Below are positions 34,730 to 43,439 of a stretch of DNA of 47,302 nt, one piece after another. Both the position numbers and the translations under genes were made by a program. Position 1 is the first letter of the stretch. Every line of letters begins with the position of its first letter. The DNA is from SIG603 sp964370635 (GTDB taxonomy: Bacteria; Bacillota; Clostridia; Oscillospirales; Acutalibacteraceae). The notes beneath the pieces were generated by a model. The model did no database searches and was not told the origin of the DNA. It saw only the letters and a list, made by a program, of their open reading frames with translations. The DNA is taken from positions 1 to 47,302 of the forward strand of contig CAYJJU010000017.1 of assembly GCA_964370635.1 (NCBI GenBank), written 5' to 3'.

Positions 34730-35549
34730 TATTTTTCACCCTCCTTCTAATCTTCTTGCCCGAAACCAATTTTTGTAAAACACCTATAAGATAAAAACTC
34801 ATTATTCCTATAAATGCGCTAAAAAAGACAATTTGCCAAAATACATATCTTGTCATAGCACCTTTTAAAGACTGTGATAATAGACAGCCAAGTCCTATGC
34901 CACCTTGTAATGTATCGACCAAAATAGACGCGGTTATCGCCATGGGTGCCGCTATTTTAAGTCCTGTGAAAAAATATGGTATACACGACGGGATTAGCGT
35001 TTTTGTATAAAGTTGAAACTTTGTCGATGCATATGAATACATAAGTTCATGTTTTGACTTTTCTACCGACTTAAACCCTGCAAGTGTGCTTGTGGCAACG
35101 GGATAAAATGTGAGTATTGCAGCTATTATTATTCTGCTTTGAGAAATGTCCCCTGTCACAGCATTTATAATGGGTGCAAGTCCCAGTATGGGTATCATTT
35201 GTATCAGCATTAAATACGGAAAAATCATTTTGTCGGCTATTTTGCTAATATTCATAACTAGTGCTAGAAAAAAACCCAGTGCCGTTCCTACTAAAAACCC
35301 AATTCCAGCCCTTGAAAGCGTTGCCCCTGCATTTTCCAAAACCATTTCAGTTGCAGTTTGACTTCCGTTAATTAATGCATCGCTAAAAACAGATTCAACT
35401 ATAGAGGCAAGGCTTGGCAAAATATTTTCAGGTGTTCTTTTAGTCTGCGCTATGTTAAAAGCCGCTATCTCCCAAATAATAATTATTGCAGCCACCCAAA
35501 GCAGTGTTGCAAACATCTTTGATGTAAAAATTTTTTTCACCTTTTCCAT
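34716..35549 (-). CDS. ABC importer permease (first), BPD type
   Basis: 277 residues with about six membrane helices and the conserved cytoplasmic loop around SYASTKFQLYTKTLIPSCIP and YFFTGLKIA. It is homologous to the neighbouring permease but clearly diverged. The gene follows the ATPase by 33 bases and overlaps the next permease by 14 bases. GQTATE-type family markers are absent, so the substrate cannot be read directly. Confidence 0.87.
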   Translation of the reverse strand: MEKVKKIFTSKMFATLLWVAAIIIIWEIAAFNIAQTKRTPENILPSLASIVESVFSDALINGSQTATEMVLENAGATLSRAGIGFLVGTALGFFLALVMNISKIADKMIFPYLMLIQMIPILGLAPIINAVTGDISQSRIIIAAILTFYPVATSTLAGFKSVEKSKHELMYSYASTKFQLYTKTLIPSCIPYFFTGLKIAAPMAITASILVDTLQGGIGLGCLLSQSLKGAMTRYVFWQIVFFSAFIGIMSFYLIGVLQKLVSGKKIRRRVKNSENN

Positions 35550-35582
35550 TTCATTGTCACCTCTTTATAATAAAGTAAAAAT

Positions 35583-36368
35583 TTATACACCTTCAAAACT
35601 GTTTCTCACCTTTGCAACAAGGTCTGTGAATTCTTTTGTATTTTTAATATCCTGCGTTCTCGGTCTTGGCAAATTAACATCAATTATTGCCGAAAGTCTT
35701 CCTGGGTGAGGGGATAAAACGCATATTCTATCAGATAAAAAAACCGATTCCGCTATATTATGTGTTACAAACACTATTGTTTTATTTGCCTTTCCCCATA
35801 TTTTAAGTAAATCATCATGCAGTTTTTCTCTTGTAAATTCATCAAGTGCCGAAAACGGTTCATCCATTAAAAGTATCTCAGGTTTTATAGCAAGCGCCCT
35901 TGCAATTCCAACTCTTTGTTGCATACCTCCTGATAATTCGGACGGATAACTATTTGCAAATTTTTCAAGTCCCACAAGCTCTAACATCTGCATGGCTCTT
36001 TTCTTTCTCTCGGCCTTTGGTATGTGCATGACTTCAAGTGGAAGCATTACATTTTTTAAAACCGTCCTCCAGTCATAAAGCACAGCACTTTGAAAAACTA
36101 TGCCGTATCTCTGTTTAAGTCTTGCCTCTTTAGGACTTACACCTCCTACTGTAATTTCTCCCGATGTAGGAGAGAGTAAATCTGCCATAACTCTTAAAAG
36201 TGTAGTCTTGCCACAGCCCGATGGACCTACTAGCGATATAAACTCGCCTTTTTGTATGTCCATACTAACGCTTGTGAGTGCCGTTACCTCTTTCTCCTCT
36301 GATTTATACACCATTCCGATGTCCTTTAACATTATCTCGGTATCACTATTAAATATAGTTTGTGTCAT
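35583..36368 (-). CDS. ABC importer ATP-binding protein (SsuB/TauB/ThiZ-like)
   Basis: 261 residues from the ATG at 36368, chosen because GGAG lies 9 bases upstream; an in-frame TTG at 36383 would include that site. Walker A GPSGCGKTT (48-56), Q-loop in GIVFQSAVLYDW, signature LSGGMQQR (145-152), Walker B ILLMDEPF (Asp169, Glu170), switch His in VTHNIAES. It is the first gene of the pyrimidine operon. It is immediately preceded by the two leader hairpins, so its expression is a likely target of transcription attenuation. It energises the two permeases that follow. Confidence 0.9.
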   Translation of the reverse strand: MTQTIFNSDTEIMLKDIGMVYKSEEKEVTALTSVSMDIQKGEFISLVGPSGCGKTTLLRVMADLLSPTSGEITVGGVSPKEARLKQRYGIVFQSAVLYDWRTVLKNVMLPLEVMHIPKAERKKRAMQMLELVGLEKFANSYPSELSGGMQQRVGIARALAIKPEILLMDEPFSALDEFTREKLHDDLLKIWGKANKTIVFVTHNIAESVFLSDRICVLSPHPGRLSAIIDVNLPRPRTQDIKNTKEFTDLVAKVRNSFEGV

Positions 36369-36393
36369 ATGTATCATCTCCAACTAAAATTAA

Positions 36394-36435
36394 AAAACAG
36401 ACAAGCGACTAAAAATCGACGCCATTGTCTGTTTT
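36394..36435 (-). terminator. Second leader hairpin of the pyrimidine operon (terminator-like)
   Basis: On the minus strand AAAACAGACAA pairs with TTGTCTGTTTT (11 bp) around a structured loop, then TTTTTTAATTTT. It ends about 25 bases before the start codon of the ATPase gene. Its 5' arm CAGACAATGGCGTCGA matches that of the first hairpin (CAGACAATGACGTCGA) with one difference. Confidence 0.7.
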
Positions 36436-36452
36436 ATACAGTATTAAAATAA

Positions 36453-36495
36453 AAAAGCAGACAATGCACCGTTTTCGACGTCATTGTCTGCTTTT
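36453..36495 (-). terminator. First leader hairpin of the pyrimidine operon (terminator-like)
   Basis: On the minus strand AAAAGCAGACAATG pairs perfectly with CATTGTCTGCTTTT (14 bp). An inner CGTCG/CGGTG stem closes an AAAA loop, and TTTTTTATTTT follows. It lies between the promoter at 36520-36549 and the second hairpin. It would also stop readthrough from the trp operon. Confidence 0.75.
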
Positions 36496-36519
36496 AATCA
36501 TTTTGTTTTCCATGCCCAA

Positions 36520-36549
36520 AGTATACCACAGCACAAAGCACATAGTCAA
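36520..36549 (-). promoter_or_regulatory. Promoter of the pyrimidine degradation operon
   Basis: Minus strand TTGACT (36544-36549), 18-base spacer, TATACT (36520-36525). Transcription would start near 36513, so both hairpins (36453-36495 and 36394-36435) lie inside a leader of about 145 bases before the first gene. The rest of the gap to trpA (36550-36699) shows one open but unconvincing frame and no clear trp terminator. Confidence 0.7.
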
Positions 36550-36699
36550 GAAAGTAATTTTTAATGTGAATTTTGCATTTTAAAGGCAAAATAACATAAA
36601 TTTTCGATTATTTTTTGTGAAACTCTTACAACTAATATGAAATCAATTTGTTCTCCAGATAAACTGTCATGCCCTAGCATATGTGCTTTAGTTGAAATA

Positions 36700-37461
36700 T
36701 CAAATTGCCTCAATCATAGTTTTCGCATACTCATATACTGCTTTATCGGCTTTAATACCATATTTTTCTATTATTTTCACTATTGCAGACCCTACAATCA
36801 CTCCGTCCGCTTTTTGTGACATATTTTTAGCCTGCTCAGGTGTTGAAATTCCAAAACCTACTGCCACTGGTAAATCAGTCACCTCTCTAACAAGAGCTAC
36901 CATACCATCTATATCCGTTGCAATATTTTGCCTAATGCCCGTCACTCCTAAAGATGAAACTAAATAGATAAATCCTTCTGCCTCTTTTGCAATCATTTTT
37001 ATTCTATCATTAGACGTCGGCGCTATAAGCGATATAAAGTCTATATTATATTCCTTAAATATAGTGCTAAACTCCTCTTTTTCTTCAAAAGGAATATCTG
37101 GCAAAATCACTCCACTCATCCCAATTTCACTACATTTTCTTGCAAATTTCTCTATGCCGTAAGAATAAACTATATTTGCATAAGTCATAAACACCATTGG
37201 CACATGTACATTTAACGTTTCAACCATGTCAAATATATTATCTGTACTTATATTGTTTTTAAGTGCTCTCATATTTGCCGATTGAATTACGACCCCCTCA
37301 GCTGTGGGGTCTGAAAATGGTATTCCAAGTTCAATAATACTTGCACCACTTTTCTCAAGCTCATAAATAATTTCTTTTGTCGTCTCAAGGTTTGGGTCAC
37401 CACAGGTGACAAATGGTATAAATGCTTTTTTATCTTTAAACGCCTTTGTTATCCTACTCAT
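36700..37461 (-). CDS. trpA: Tryptophan synthase alpha chain
   Basis: 253 residues. TIM-barrel enzyme that splits indole-3-glycerol phosphate to indole. Catalytic Glu44 is in IIELGIPFSDP. The position of Asp60 of the Salmonella enzyme is Glu55 here (TAEGVVIQ instead of the usual ADGPxIQ). I recall the same change in other clostridial-type TrpA proteins, so it is probably functional. GILP-type substrate motifs VILPDIPFEEKEEF and VSSLGVTGIR are present. It overlaps trpB by 4 bases (ATGA) and is the last gene of the trp operon. Confidence 0.95.
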   Translation of the reverse strand: MSRITKAFKDKKAFIPFVTCGDPNLETTKEIIYELEKSGASIIELGIPFSDPTAEGVVIQSANMRALKNNISTDNIFDMVETLNVHVPMVFMTYANIVYSYGIEKFARKCSEIGMSGVILPDIPFEEKEEFSTIFKEYNIDFISLIAPTSNDRIKMIAKEAEGFIYLVSSLGVTGIRQNIATDIDGMVALVREVTDLPVAVGFGISTPEQAKNMSQKADGVIVGSAIVKIIEKYGIKADKAVYEYAKTMIEAI

Positions 37462-38642
37462 TGTGCTATTTCCCTCCCCTTATACTTTGCTATTGATAGG
37501 CAGTCTTTATCTCCTCTGCCTGATAAGTTTACCACTATAATTTTCTCACTGTCCATTTTAGGTGCAATTTTCATCGCATATGCTAGGGCGTGAGAACTCT
37601 CGATTGCCGGTATGATCCCTTCGATTTTTGAAAGGTATTCAAAGGCCTCCACTGCTTCGTCATCTGTAATCGCAACATATTTTGCACGTCCTAAATCATG
37701 CAAATTTGCGTGCTCTGGCCCTATGCCGGGATAATCAAGTCCTGCTGAAATAGAGTAAACAGGTGCAATTTGTCCGTACTCATCTTGACAAAAATAACTT
37801 TTCATTCCGTGAAAAATCCCAAGTTTTCCTGTAGCAATTGTCGCCGCTGTGTCTTTTGTATTTACTCCACGTCCAGCCGCTTCACAACCTATTAACTCTA
37901 CATCTTTATCATCTATAAAATTATAAAACGCACCTATAGCATTGGACCCTCCTCCTATACATGCTATTACCGTATCGGGAAGTCTACCCTCTTTTTTTAT
38001 GCACTGTTCTTTAATTTCCTTTGATATTACCGCTTGAAAATCTCTTACTATAGTGGGAAAGGGGTGTGGTCCCATTACAGATCCCAACACATAATGGGTG
38101 TCGTGTATTCTTGATGTCCACTCACGCATTGTTTGGGACACAGCATCTTTAAGCGTGGCCGTTCCAGATGTTACCGGATTTACCTTTGCTCCTAAAAGTT
38201 CCATTTTGTACACATTAAGAGATTGTCTTTCGCAGTCTTCTTGACCCATAAAAATTTCACATTCCATACCAAAAAGCGCTGCCGCTGTTGCAGTCGCAAC
38301 ACCATGTTGTCCAGCCCCTGTTTCGGCAATTATTCTTGTTTTGCCCATTTTGTGCGCAAGTAACACTTGCCCCAAAACATTGTTTATCTTATGTGCTCCC
38401 GTGTGGTTTAAGTCTTCTCTTTTTAAATAAATTTTTGCACCAGCCAAGTCCTTTGTCATTTTTTTTGCAAAGTAAAGTCTTGACGGTCTTCCTGCATATT
38501 CGTTAAAAAGCTCTGAGAGTTCATTATTAAAACTTTCGTCATTTTTATAAAAGTCATACGCTTTTTCAAGCTCAATAACTGCATTCATCAAGGTTTCAGG
38601 AATATACTGTCCACCGTGCACACCAAATTTTGTATTTTCCAC
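37458..38642 (-). CDS. trpB: Tryptophan synthase beta chain
   Basis: 394 residues, TrpB1 type. The PLP lysine is Lys85 in HTGAHKINN. Glu107 in AETGAGQHG and the phosphate loop CIGGGSNA are intact. The start codon is GTG at 38642, with AGGAG about 10 bases upstream; it directly follows the trpF stop. It condenses indole with serine. It overlaps trpA by 4 bases, as expected for the two subunits of the alpha2-beta2 channelled complex. Confidence 0.96.
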   Translation of the reverse strand: MENTKFGVHGGQYIPETLMNAVIELEKAYDFYKNDESFNNELSELFNEYAGRPSRLYFAKKMTKDLAGAKIYLKREDLNHTGAHKINNVLGQVLLAHKMGKTRIIAETGAGQHGVATATAAALFGMECEIFMGQEDCERQSLNVYKMELLGAKVNPVTSGTATLKDAVSQTMREWTSRIHDTHYVLGSVMGPHPFPTIVRDFQAVISKEIKEQCIKKEGRLPDTVIACIGGGSNAIGAFYNFIDDKDVELIGCEAAGRGVNTKDTAATIATGKLGIFHGMKSYFCQDEYGQIAPVYSISAGLDYPGIGPEHANLHDLGRAKYVAITDDEAVEAFEYLSKIEGIIPAIESSHALAYAMKIAPKMDSEKIIVVNLSGRGDKDCLSIAKYKGREIAQ

Positions 38643-39245
38643 TTATTTCACACTCCTAATTTTAGTTATAATTTGTTTTATTTTATCAAAATCTTTTTTC
38701 TTATCACTCTCTACACCACTACTAATATCCAGTGCGTAAGGATTAAATTTCTCAATTACTTCTTCTGCATTACAAATGTTAATTCCGCCTGCAATCACAA
38801 AATCTCTGCCTATATTTTCTATTTTACCCCAGTCAAACGTCTCGCCTGTTCCATATCCATTATCTAGTAAAACCATGTCTGCTTTACTGCTTTTTGCAGT
38901 TTTAATATCTTGTTCGTCCTTGATTTTAAAAGCTTTCCAAATTTGTTTTTCTGGCATTTTTTCTCTTAGCCTATCAATAAAATTATCATTTTCATTTCCA
39001 TGAAGCTGTATTATATCAAAAAGATTTTTGTATTTTTCAATATATTCTACATTTTTGTCGACGAAAACTCCTACTGAAGTGATGCTTTTATCAAGTTTAA
39101 AAACAAGTTTTCTTGCGGTTTTATATTCAATACTGCGGTGACTTTTAGGAAAATCTATAATAAACCCAGCGTAGTCAGGCTTTTTTATATTGACAAAATC
39201 TATATCTTCCAGTCTATAAAGACCACAAATTTTAATTTTAGTCAT
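38643..39245 (-). CDS. trpF: Phosphoribosylanthranilate isomerase
   Basis: About 200 residues from the ATG at 39245 (AGGTG 6 bases upstream), MTKIKICGLYRLED. The catalytic Cys is in KICG and the Asp in the LLDNGYGTGETFDW region. GGINICNAEEVI is the phosphate-binding loop. An upstream GTG would add three residues. It overlaps the trpC end by 8 bases and converts N-(5'-phosphoribosyl)anthranilate to the CdRP ketose. The operon context is complete. Confidence 0.93.
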   Translation of the reverse strand: MTKIKICGLYRLEDIDFVNIKKPDYAGFIIDFPKSHRSIEYKTARKLVFKLDKSITSVGVFVDKNVEYIEKYKNLFDIIQLHGNENDNFIDRLREKMPEKQIWKAFKIKDEQDIKTAKSSKADMVLLDNGYGTGETFDWGKIENIGRDFVIAGGINICNAEEVIEKFNPYALDISSGVESDKKKDFDKIKQIITKIRSVK

Positions 39246-40023
39246 AATCGGCACCTATTATATTTTGTATAAACGCTTTTTTGTCATCACATCTCATCAA
39301 CGCCTCACCTATTAATAAGGCGTCAGCACCATTTTTTAAAAGACTTATTGCGTCTATTTCTTTCATAATACCGCTTTCTGCAACATAAATTACATCTTCT
39401 GGTATATACGCTTTGAGTTCATCTGCATTTTTCAAATTTACAGAAAAATCTTTTAAATTCCTGTTGTTTACGCCAATTATTCTGGCACCTGCTTTTATAG
39501 CCGTTAAAATTTCATCTTTATCATGTGTTTCAACCAGTGCACTCATACCAAGTGCGTCACATATTTTTAAATATTTTCTAATTTCCTCAAGACTTAAAAG
39601 AGCGACTATTAATAAAACACAATCGGCACCCATAAGTTTTGACTGATAAATTTGGTACTCGTCTATCGTAAAATCTTTTCTTAGCATTGGCAAAGTAACA
39701 TTTTTTCTTATTTCTTTAAAAATTACATCACTGCCTAAAAACCACTTTGGTTCTGTCAAGACGGAAAGGCAGCTTGCACCAGATTTTTCATAGTCTTTTG
39801 CTATTTCTAAATACGGAAAATCCTTGGAAATAACCCCTTTTGAAGGTGAAGCTTTTTTCACTTCGCATATCACAGACGGAAAGTTGTTTTTGAGCGTTTT
39901 CTCAAATATAAGACTGCCTGTTTCCATTTTAAGTGCCTTTGATTTTATTTCTTCAAGGCTCATTTTTTCTTTGTCAATTTTAACTCTAATTTTTGCAAAA
40001 TCTGCAATTTGCTCTAAAATCAA
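39238..40023 (-). CDS. trpC: Indole-3-glycerol phosphate synthase
   Basis: 261 residues. Motifs of the family: VICEVKKASPSKGVI, SVLTEPKWFLGS, LRKDFTIDEYQI with catalytic lysines, LVETHDKDEI, IIGVNNRNLKDF, and VAESGI. It closes CdRP to indole-3-glycerol phosphate. It is not fused to TrpF, unlike in E. coli. It sits 12 bases after trpD and overlaps trpF. Confidence 0.96.
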   Translation of the reverse strand: MILEQIADFAKIRVKIDKEKMSLEEIKSKALKMETGSLIFEKTLKNNFPSVICEVKKASPSKGVISKDFPYLEIAKDYEKSGASCLSVLTEPKWFLGSDVIFKEIRKNVTLPMLRKDFTIDEYQIYQSKLMGADCVLLIVALLSLEEIRKYLKICDALGMSALVETHDKDEILTAIKAGARIIGVNNRNLKDFSVNLKNADELKAYIPEDVIYVAESGIMKEIDAISLLKNGADALLIGEALMRCDDKKAFIQNIIGADYD

Positions 40024-40035
40024 AATAACTTCCTC

Positions 40036-41043
40036 CTAAGCATTTGAAATTCTTATAAACTCATCGAGCTTATCAAGTGCCTTACCACTATCCAGAGTTT
40101 TTTCAACTTCTTCTACAGCCTTTTCAATATTTAAATCAGCGCGAGAAATGTAAAGTGCCGCTGCCGAATTTAGCACCACTGCATCTCTTTTTGCACCCTT
40201 TGCGCCTGAGAGGATTTCACGGGTAATTATTGCATTTTCCTGTGCAGTGCCGCCTATTAATTCTCTTTTATCATGCAGTTTCATGCCAAAATCAAGTGGA
40301 TTTATTTCATAGGACTTAAACCAAGAATCTCTTATCTCACATACTTTAGTTGGTGCAGAAATAGAAATTTCATCTAGCCCATCGCTACCAAAAACTACCA
40401 TTCCACGCTTAACACCAATCTTTGATAAAACTTCTGCAAGCGGCTCAACTAGGCTTTCATCATACACGCCCATAAGTTGCATACTGGCACCTAGTGGATT
40501 TGAAAGAGGGCCTAATATATTAAAAACTGTCCTTATCCCAAGTTCACGCCTCACTTGTGCAACATTTTTCATTGCACTGTGGTAGATTGGAGCAAATAAA
40601 AAGCAAATACCTATTTCATCCAGCATTTTCATGCTTTTCTCAGGTGTTACATCAATCTTCACGCCTAACGCTTCAAGCACGTCGGCAGCTCCACATTTAC
40701 TTGACGCCGCCCTGTTCCCATGCTTTGCCACCGCAACTCCCATGCTAGAAAGCACTACCGCGGAAGTTGTCGATATATTAAATGAATTTGACTTATCGCC
40801 TCCTGTACCAACAATTTCAAGTACGTCTTTATCATTCAAAAGTTTTGTTGCATGGTTTCGCATACATTTTGTAAAGGAAACTATTTCATCTATCGTTTCG
40901 CCTTTCATAGAAAGAGCCGTCAAGAACGATCCAATTTGAATATGTGATGTCTCACCTTTCATGACTTCATCCATCACTGCATACGCCATATCTATGTCTA
41001 AATCTTCTTTATTTACAAGTTTAAATATCGCTTCTTTAATCAT
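40036..41043 (-). CDS. trpD: Anthranilate phosphoribosyltransferase
   Basis: 335 residues. The PRPP loop VGTGGDKSNSFNISTTSA, AKHGNRAASSKCGAADVLEALG and the FNILGPLSNP segment are all conserved. The enzyme transfers phosphoribose to anthranilate. It overlaps the trpG end by 4 bases, and no fusion to TrpG is present. Confidence 0.96.
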   Translation of the reverse strand: MIKEAIFKLVNKEDLDIDMAYAVMDEVMKGETSHIQIGSFLTALSMKGETIDEIVSFTKCMRNHATKLLNDKDVLEIVGTGGDKSNSFNISTTSAVVLSSMGVAVAKHGNRAASSKCGAADVLEALGVKIDVTPEKSMKMLDEIGICFLFAPIYHSAMKNVAQVRRELGIRTVFNILGPLSNPLGASMQLMGVYDESLVEPLAEVLSKIGVKRGMVVFGSDGLDEISISAPTKVCEIRDSWFKSYEINPLDFGMKLHDKRELIGGTAQENAIITREILSGAKGAKRDAVVLNSAAALYISRADLNIEKAVEEVEKTLDSGKALDKLDEFIRISNA

Positions 41044-41609
41044 CGTTTTACCTCCAAAAAATTTTTAATCATTGTCTTACCATGTGGTGTAAGTATTGAC
41101 TCTGGATGAAACTGTAGTCCAAATATTGGGTATTTCTCGTGTTCCACTGCCATAATTTCATCATCGTCCGCCTTTGCTATAATACGCAACTCACTTGGCA
41201 CTGTAGCTTCTTTTGCCGCCAAAGAATGGTATCTAGCAACTTTGATTTTGCTTCCTAGCCCTTTAAAAATAACACTCTTCTCAACACTTATTTCCGATTG
41301 CTTTCCATGCATAAGGCTTTTTGCGTAAGTTATTGTAGCTCCAAATGCCTCACAAATTGACTGGTGTCCAAGGCAAACACCAAGTATCGGATATTTTGTG
41401 TGAAGTTTTTTTATAAGCTCTAAGCACACACCGGCATCACGAGGTCTTTTAGGTCCAGGGGATAAAATAATATGTGTAGGGCATAATTCATCAATTTCAA
41501 AAACACTGAGTTCGTCATTTTTTATTACTCTTACATTAGGATTTATTTCGCCCACAGCCTGATACAAGTTATATGAAAAGCTATCATAATTATCAATAAT
41601 TAAAATCAT
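41040..41609 (-). CDS. trpG: Anthranilate synthase glutamine amidotransferase subunit
   Basis: 189 residues, class-I glutaminase. The nucleophile Cys is in GVCLGHQSI, and the His-Glu pair is in LQFHPESILT. The N-terminal DNYDSFSYNLYQ and LSPGPKRPRDAG motifs are typical; clostridial pabA/trpG proteins can be bifunctional. It overlaps trpE and trpD by 4 bases each. It supplies ammonia to TrpE. Confidence 0.95.
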   Translation of the reverse strand: MILIIDNYDSFSYNLYQAVGEINPNVRVIKNDELSVFEIDELCPTHIILSPGPKRPRDAGVCLELIKKLHTKYPILGVCLGHQSICEAFGATITYAKSLMHGKQSEISVEKSVIFKGLGSKIKVARYHSLAAKEATVPSELRIIAKADDDEIMAVEHEKYPIFGLQFHPESILTPHGKTMIKNFLEVKR

Positions 41610-43066
41610 TCTTTTTCCTCCAATACACTTACTACAGATTTTGCCTTATTAATGCACTCTTGATATTCTTTTTCGGGTTCTGAATCCATTACAATGCCTG
41701 CTCCTGAACGAACAAATATTTTATTATTTTTCTTAAACCCTAACCTTATTGCAATGCAGGTGTCTATGTTTCCGTTAAAATCAAGATACCCTATAGCGCC
41801 GCCATATATTCCACGTTTTTCATTTTCAAGCTCATCTATTATTTCCATAGCACGGATTTTGGGTGCTCCTGACAGTGTTCCAGCCGGTAAAATTGCATCT
41901 ACTGCATCAAGTGTATCTTTGTCGCCCATAACATCTCCTGTAACTGTAGATCCTATGTGCATTACATGAGAAAATTTTAAAATTTTCATATACTCCTCGA
42001 CCTTAACTGAACCAAACTCACTGATCTTCCCTATGTCATTTCTACCTAAATCCACAAGCATGTTGTGTTCTGCTCTCTCTTTTTCATCTGCAAGCAATTC
42101 TTTTTCAAGTGCCGCATCTTCCTCTATAGTTTTACCTCTCGCTCTTGTACCTGCAAGCGGATAGCTTGTTACTTTGTTATCCATTACTTTTACAAGTGTT
42201 TCAGGAGATGCACCTGCCATTTCGATATCTTTACTAGAAAAATAAAACATGTAAGGCGATGGATTTCTTTGACGCAGCTTTTCGTATACGTCAATTAAAC
42301 TCCCCTTATAATCTGCCGAAAGTTTATTTGATAATACTACTTGAAAAACATCACCCTCAAATATATATCTCTTAGCTTTTTCGACCATTTTGCAAAATTC
42401 TTCTTTGCTAAATCTCGGTTTAAACTCTGACAAGAGCTTACCTTTTTCTTCTTTTACCGCCTCACCTATCTCTACCAAGGCGACCATATTTTTTAATGTC
42501 ATTAATGCCTTATTATAATTACTCTCAAGCTCATCTGTTTTAATGTTAACAATAAAAATCAGTTTATTTTCTAAATTATCTACCGCAATTACTTTATCAA
42601 AAAGCATTAAATCTACATCATTAAAATTTTCATCATCATTTGCATTTAGTTTAAGTTTTTCTACACTATATTTAATAAAATCATATGAAAAATATCCAAC
42701 GAAACCACCTGTAAATGGTGGTAATCCACCTATTTTTGGACTTTTATTTTCGCTTAAAATTTGCCTGATGTATTTATGTGGTTTACTATCTGTTATCTCA
42801 ATTACAGTTGCGCTGTTTATTTTTATCGTATTGTCCTTTGCAGTAATTTCAAGCACTGGGTCATAGCCTAAAAAGCTATATCTACCAAATTTCTCCTTGT
42901 CTTCAAGTGATTCTAGCACAAATACATTTTTGCTGACATTTTTCAACTTTTTATAAACATCAATTGTTTTGATATTTAGTCTAGTGCTAAATGTTACAGG
43001 TATAGATTTGTAATCTCCTGTTTTAAGTATTTCTCTAATTTGATTTAGGTTTGGATAATGCAACAT
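41606..43066 (-). CDS. trpE: Anthranilate synthase component I
   Basis: 486 residues from the ATG at 43066, chosen because GGAGGA lies 7 bases upstream; an earlier ATG would include that site. The tryptophan-binding LES motif (FVLESLEDKEKFGRYSF) and catalytic motifs NPSPYMFYF, GASPETLVKV, PLAGTRARGKT, LVDLGRNDIG and AGTLSGAPKIRAMEIID are complete. It makes anthranilate from chorismate. It is the first gene of the operon, controlled by the T-box leader upstream, and its product is probably also feedback-inhibited by tryptophan. Confidence 0.96.
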   Translation of the reverse strand: MLHYPNLNQIREILKTGDYKSIPVTFSTRLNIKTIDVYKKLKNVSKNVFVLESLEDKEKFGRYSFLGYDPVLEITAKDNTIKINSATVIEITDSKPHKYIRQILSENKSPKIGGLPPFTGGFVGYFSYDFIKYSVEKLKLNANDDENFNDVDLMLFDKVIAVDNLENKLIFIVNIKTDELESNYNKALMTLKNMVALVEIGEAVKEEKGKLLSEFKPRFSKEEFCKMVEKAKRYIFEGDVFQVVLSNKLSADYKGSLIDVYEKLRQRNPSPYMFYFSSKDIEMAGASPETLVKVMDNKVTSYPLAGTRARGKTIEEDAALEKELLADEKERAEHNMLVDLGRNDIGKISEFGSVKVEEYMKILKFSHVMHIGSTVTGDVMGDKDTLDAVDAILPAGTLSGAPKIRAMEIIDELENEKRGIYGGAIGYLDFNGNIDTCIAIRLGFKKNNKIFVRSGAGIVMDSEPEKEYQECINKAKSVVSVLEEKE

Positions 43067-43100
43067 AATAAATTCCTCCATAAATTTTATTTTTCTGAAG

Positions 43101-43388
43101 AAAACAAAAAGTCCTCGACAGAAATTAATCTGTCAAGGACGAGTTTACAATATACCCGTGGTACCACCTTGATTTATAGGAAAATCCCTATACACTCTGC
43201 GAAATACAAACATATTTCCGACTACTCACGTAAGCCTACACGTCATAGAATACTCGGGATTAACCCTTTGACTATGCCCTCAACGGTCCATTTAACAAGC
43301 AGTAACTACTCGGTTCACAGCACTCCGAATTCTCTGGAAGTTCTTATCTCATTTTTATCTCCGCTTCAACGGTTTAATTTATTAAATT
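43101..43388 (-). promoter_or_regulatory. Tryptophan T-box leader of the trp operon
   Basis: The antiterminator core AAGGTGGTACCACGGGT lies at 43154-43170 (minus strand). It is followed by the terminator stem GTCCTTGACAG/CTGTCGAGGAC (43111-43140) and TTTTTGTTTT. A long stem-I region precedes it. A TGG triplet at 43288-43290, in context TTAAATGGACCG, fits the specifier codon for tryptophan, followed by the usual purine. Uncharged tRNA-Trp pairs with specifier and antiterminator and allows transcription of trpE to trpA. The codon was placed by eye, not by folding. Confidence 0.9.
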
Positions 43389-43394
43389 TTTTAT

Positions 43395-43423
43395 ATAGTA
43401 ACACAGATTATTTAATATGTCAA
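43395..43423 (-). promoter_or_regulatory. Promoter of the trp operon
   Basis: Minus strand TTGACA (43418-43423), 17-base spacer, TACTAT (43395-43400); transcription should start near 43388, at the beginning of the T-box leader. A perfect -35 and a moderate -10 suit a leader-controlled operon. Confidence 0.7.
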
Positions 43424-43439
43424 TATTTATATTTTTATA

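Noticed and set aside
36394..36495. PyrR-binding attenuator or guanidine-II (mini-ykkC) riboswitch
   Set aside because: The PyrR consensus is absent, and the loops do not show the ACGR tetraloops of guanidine-II; only the tandem arrangement is similar.
36550..36700. An open frame of about 50 codons between trpA and the pyrimidine promoter
   Set aside because: It has no start or ribosome site and no recognisable family; it is probably chance or an unidentifiable remnant.
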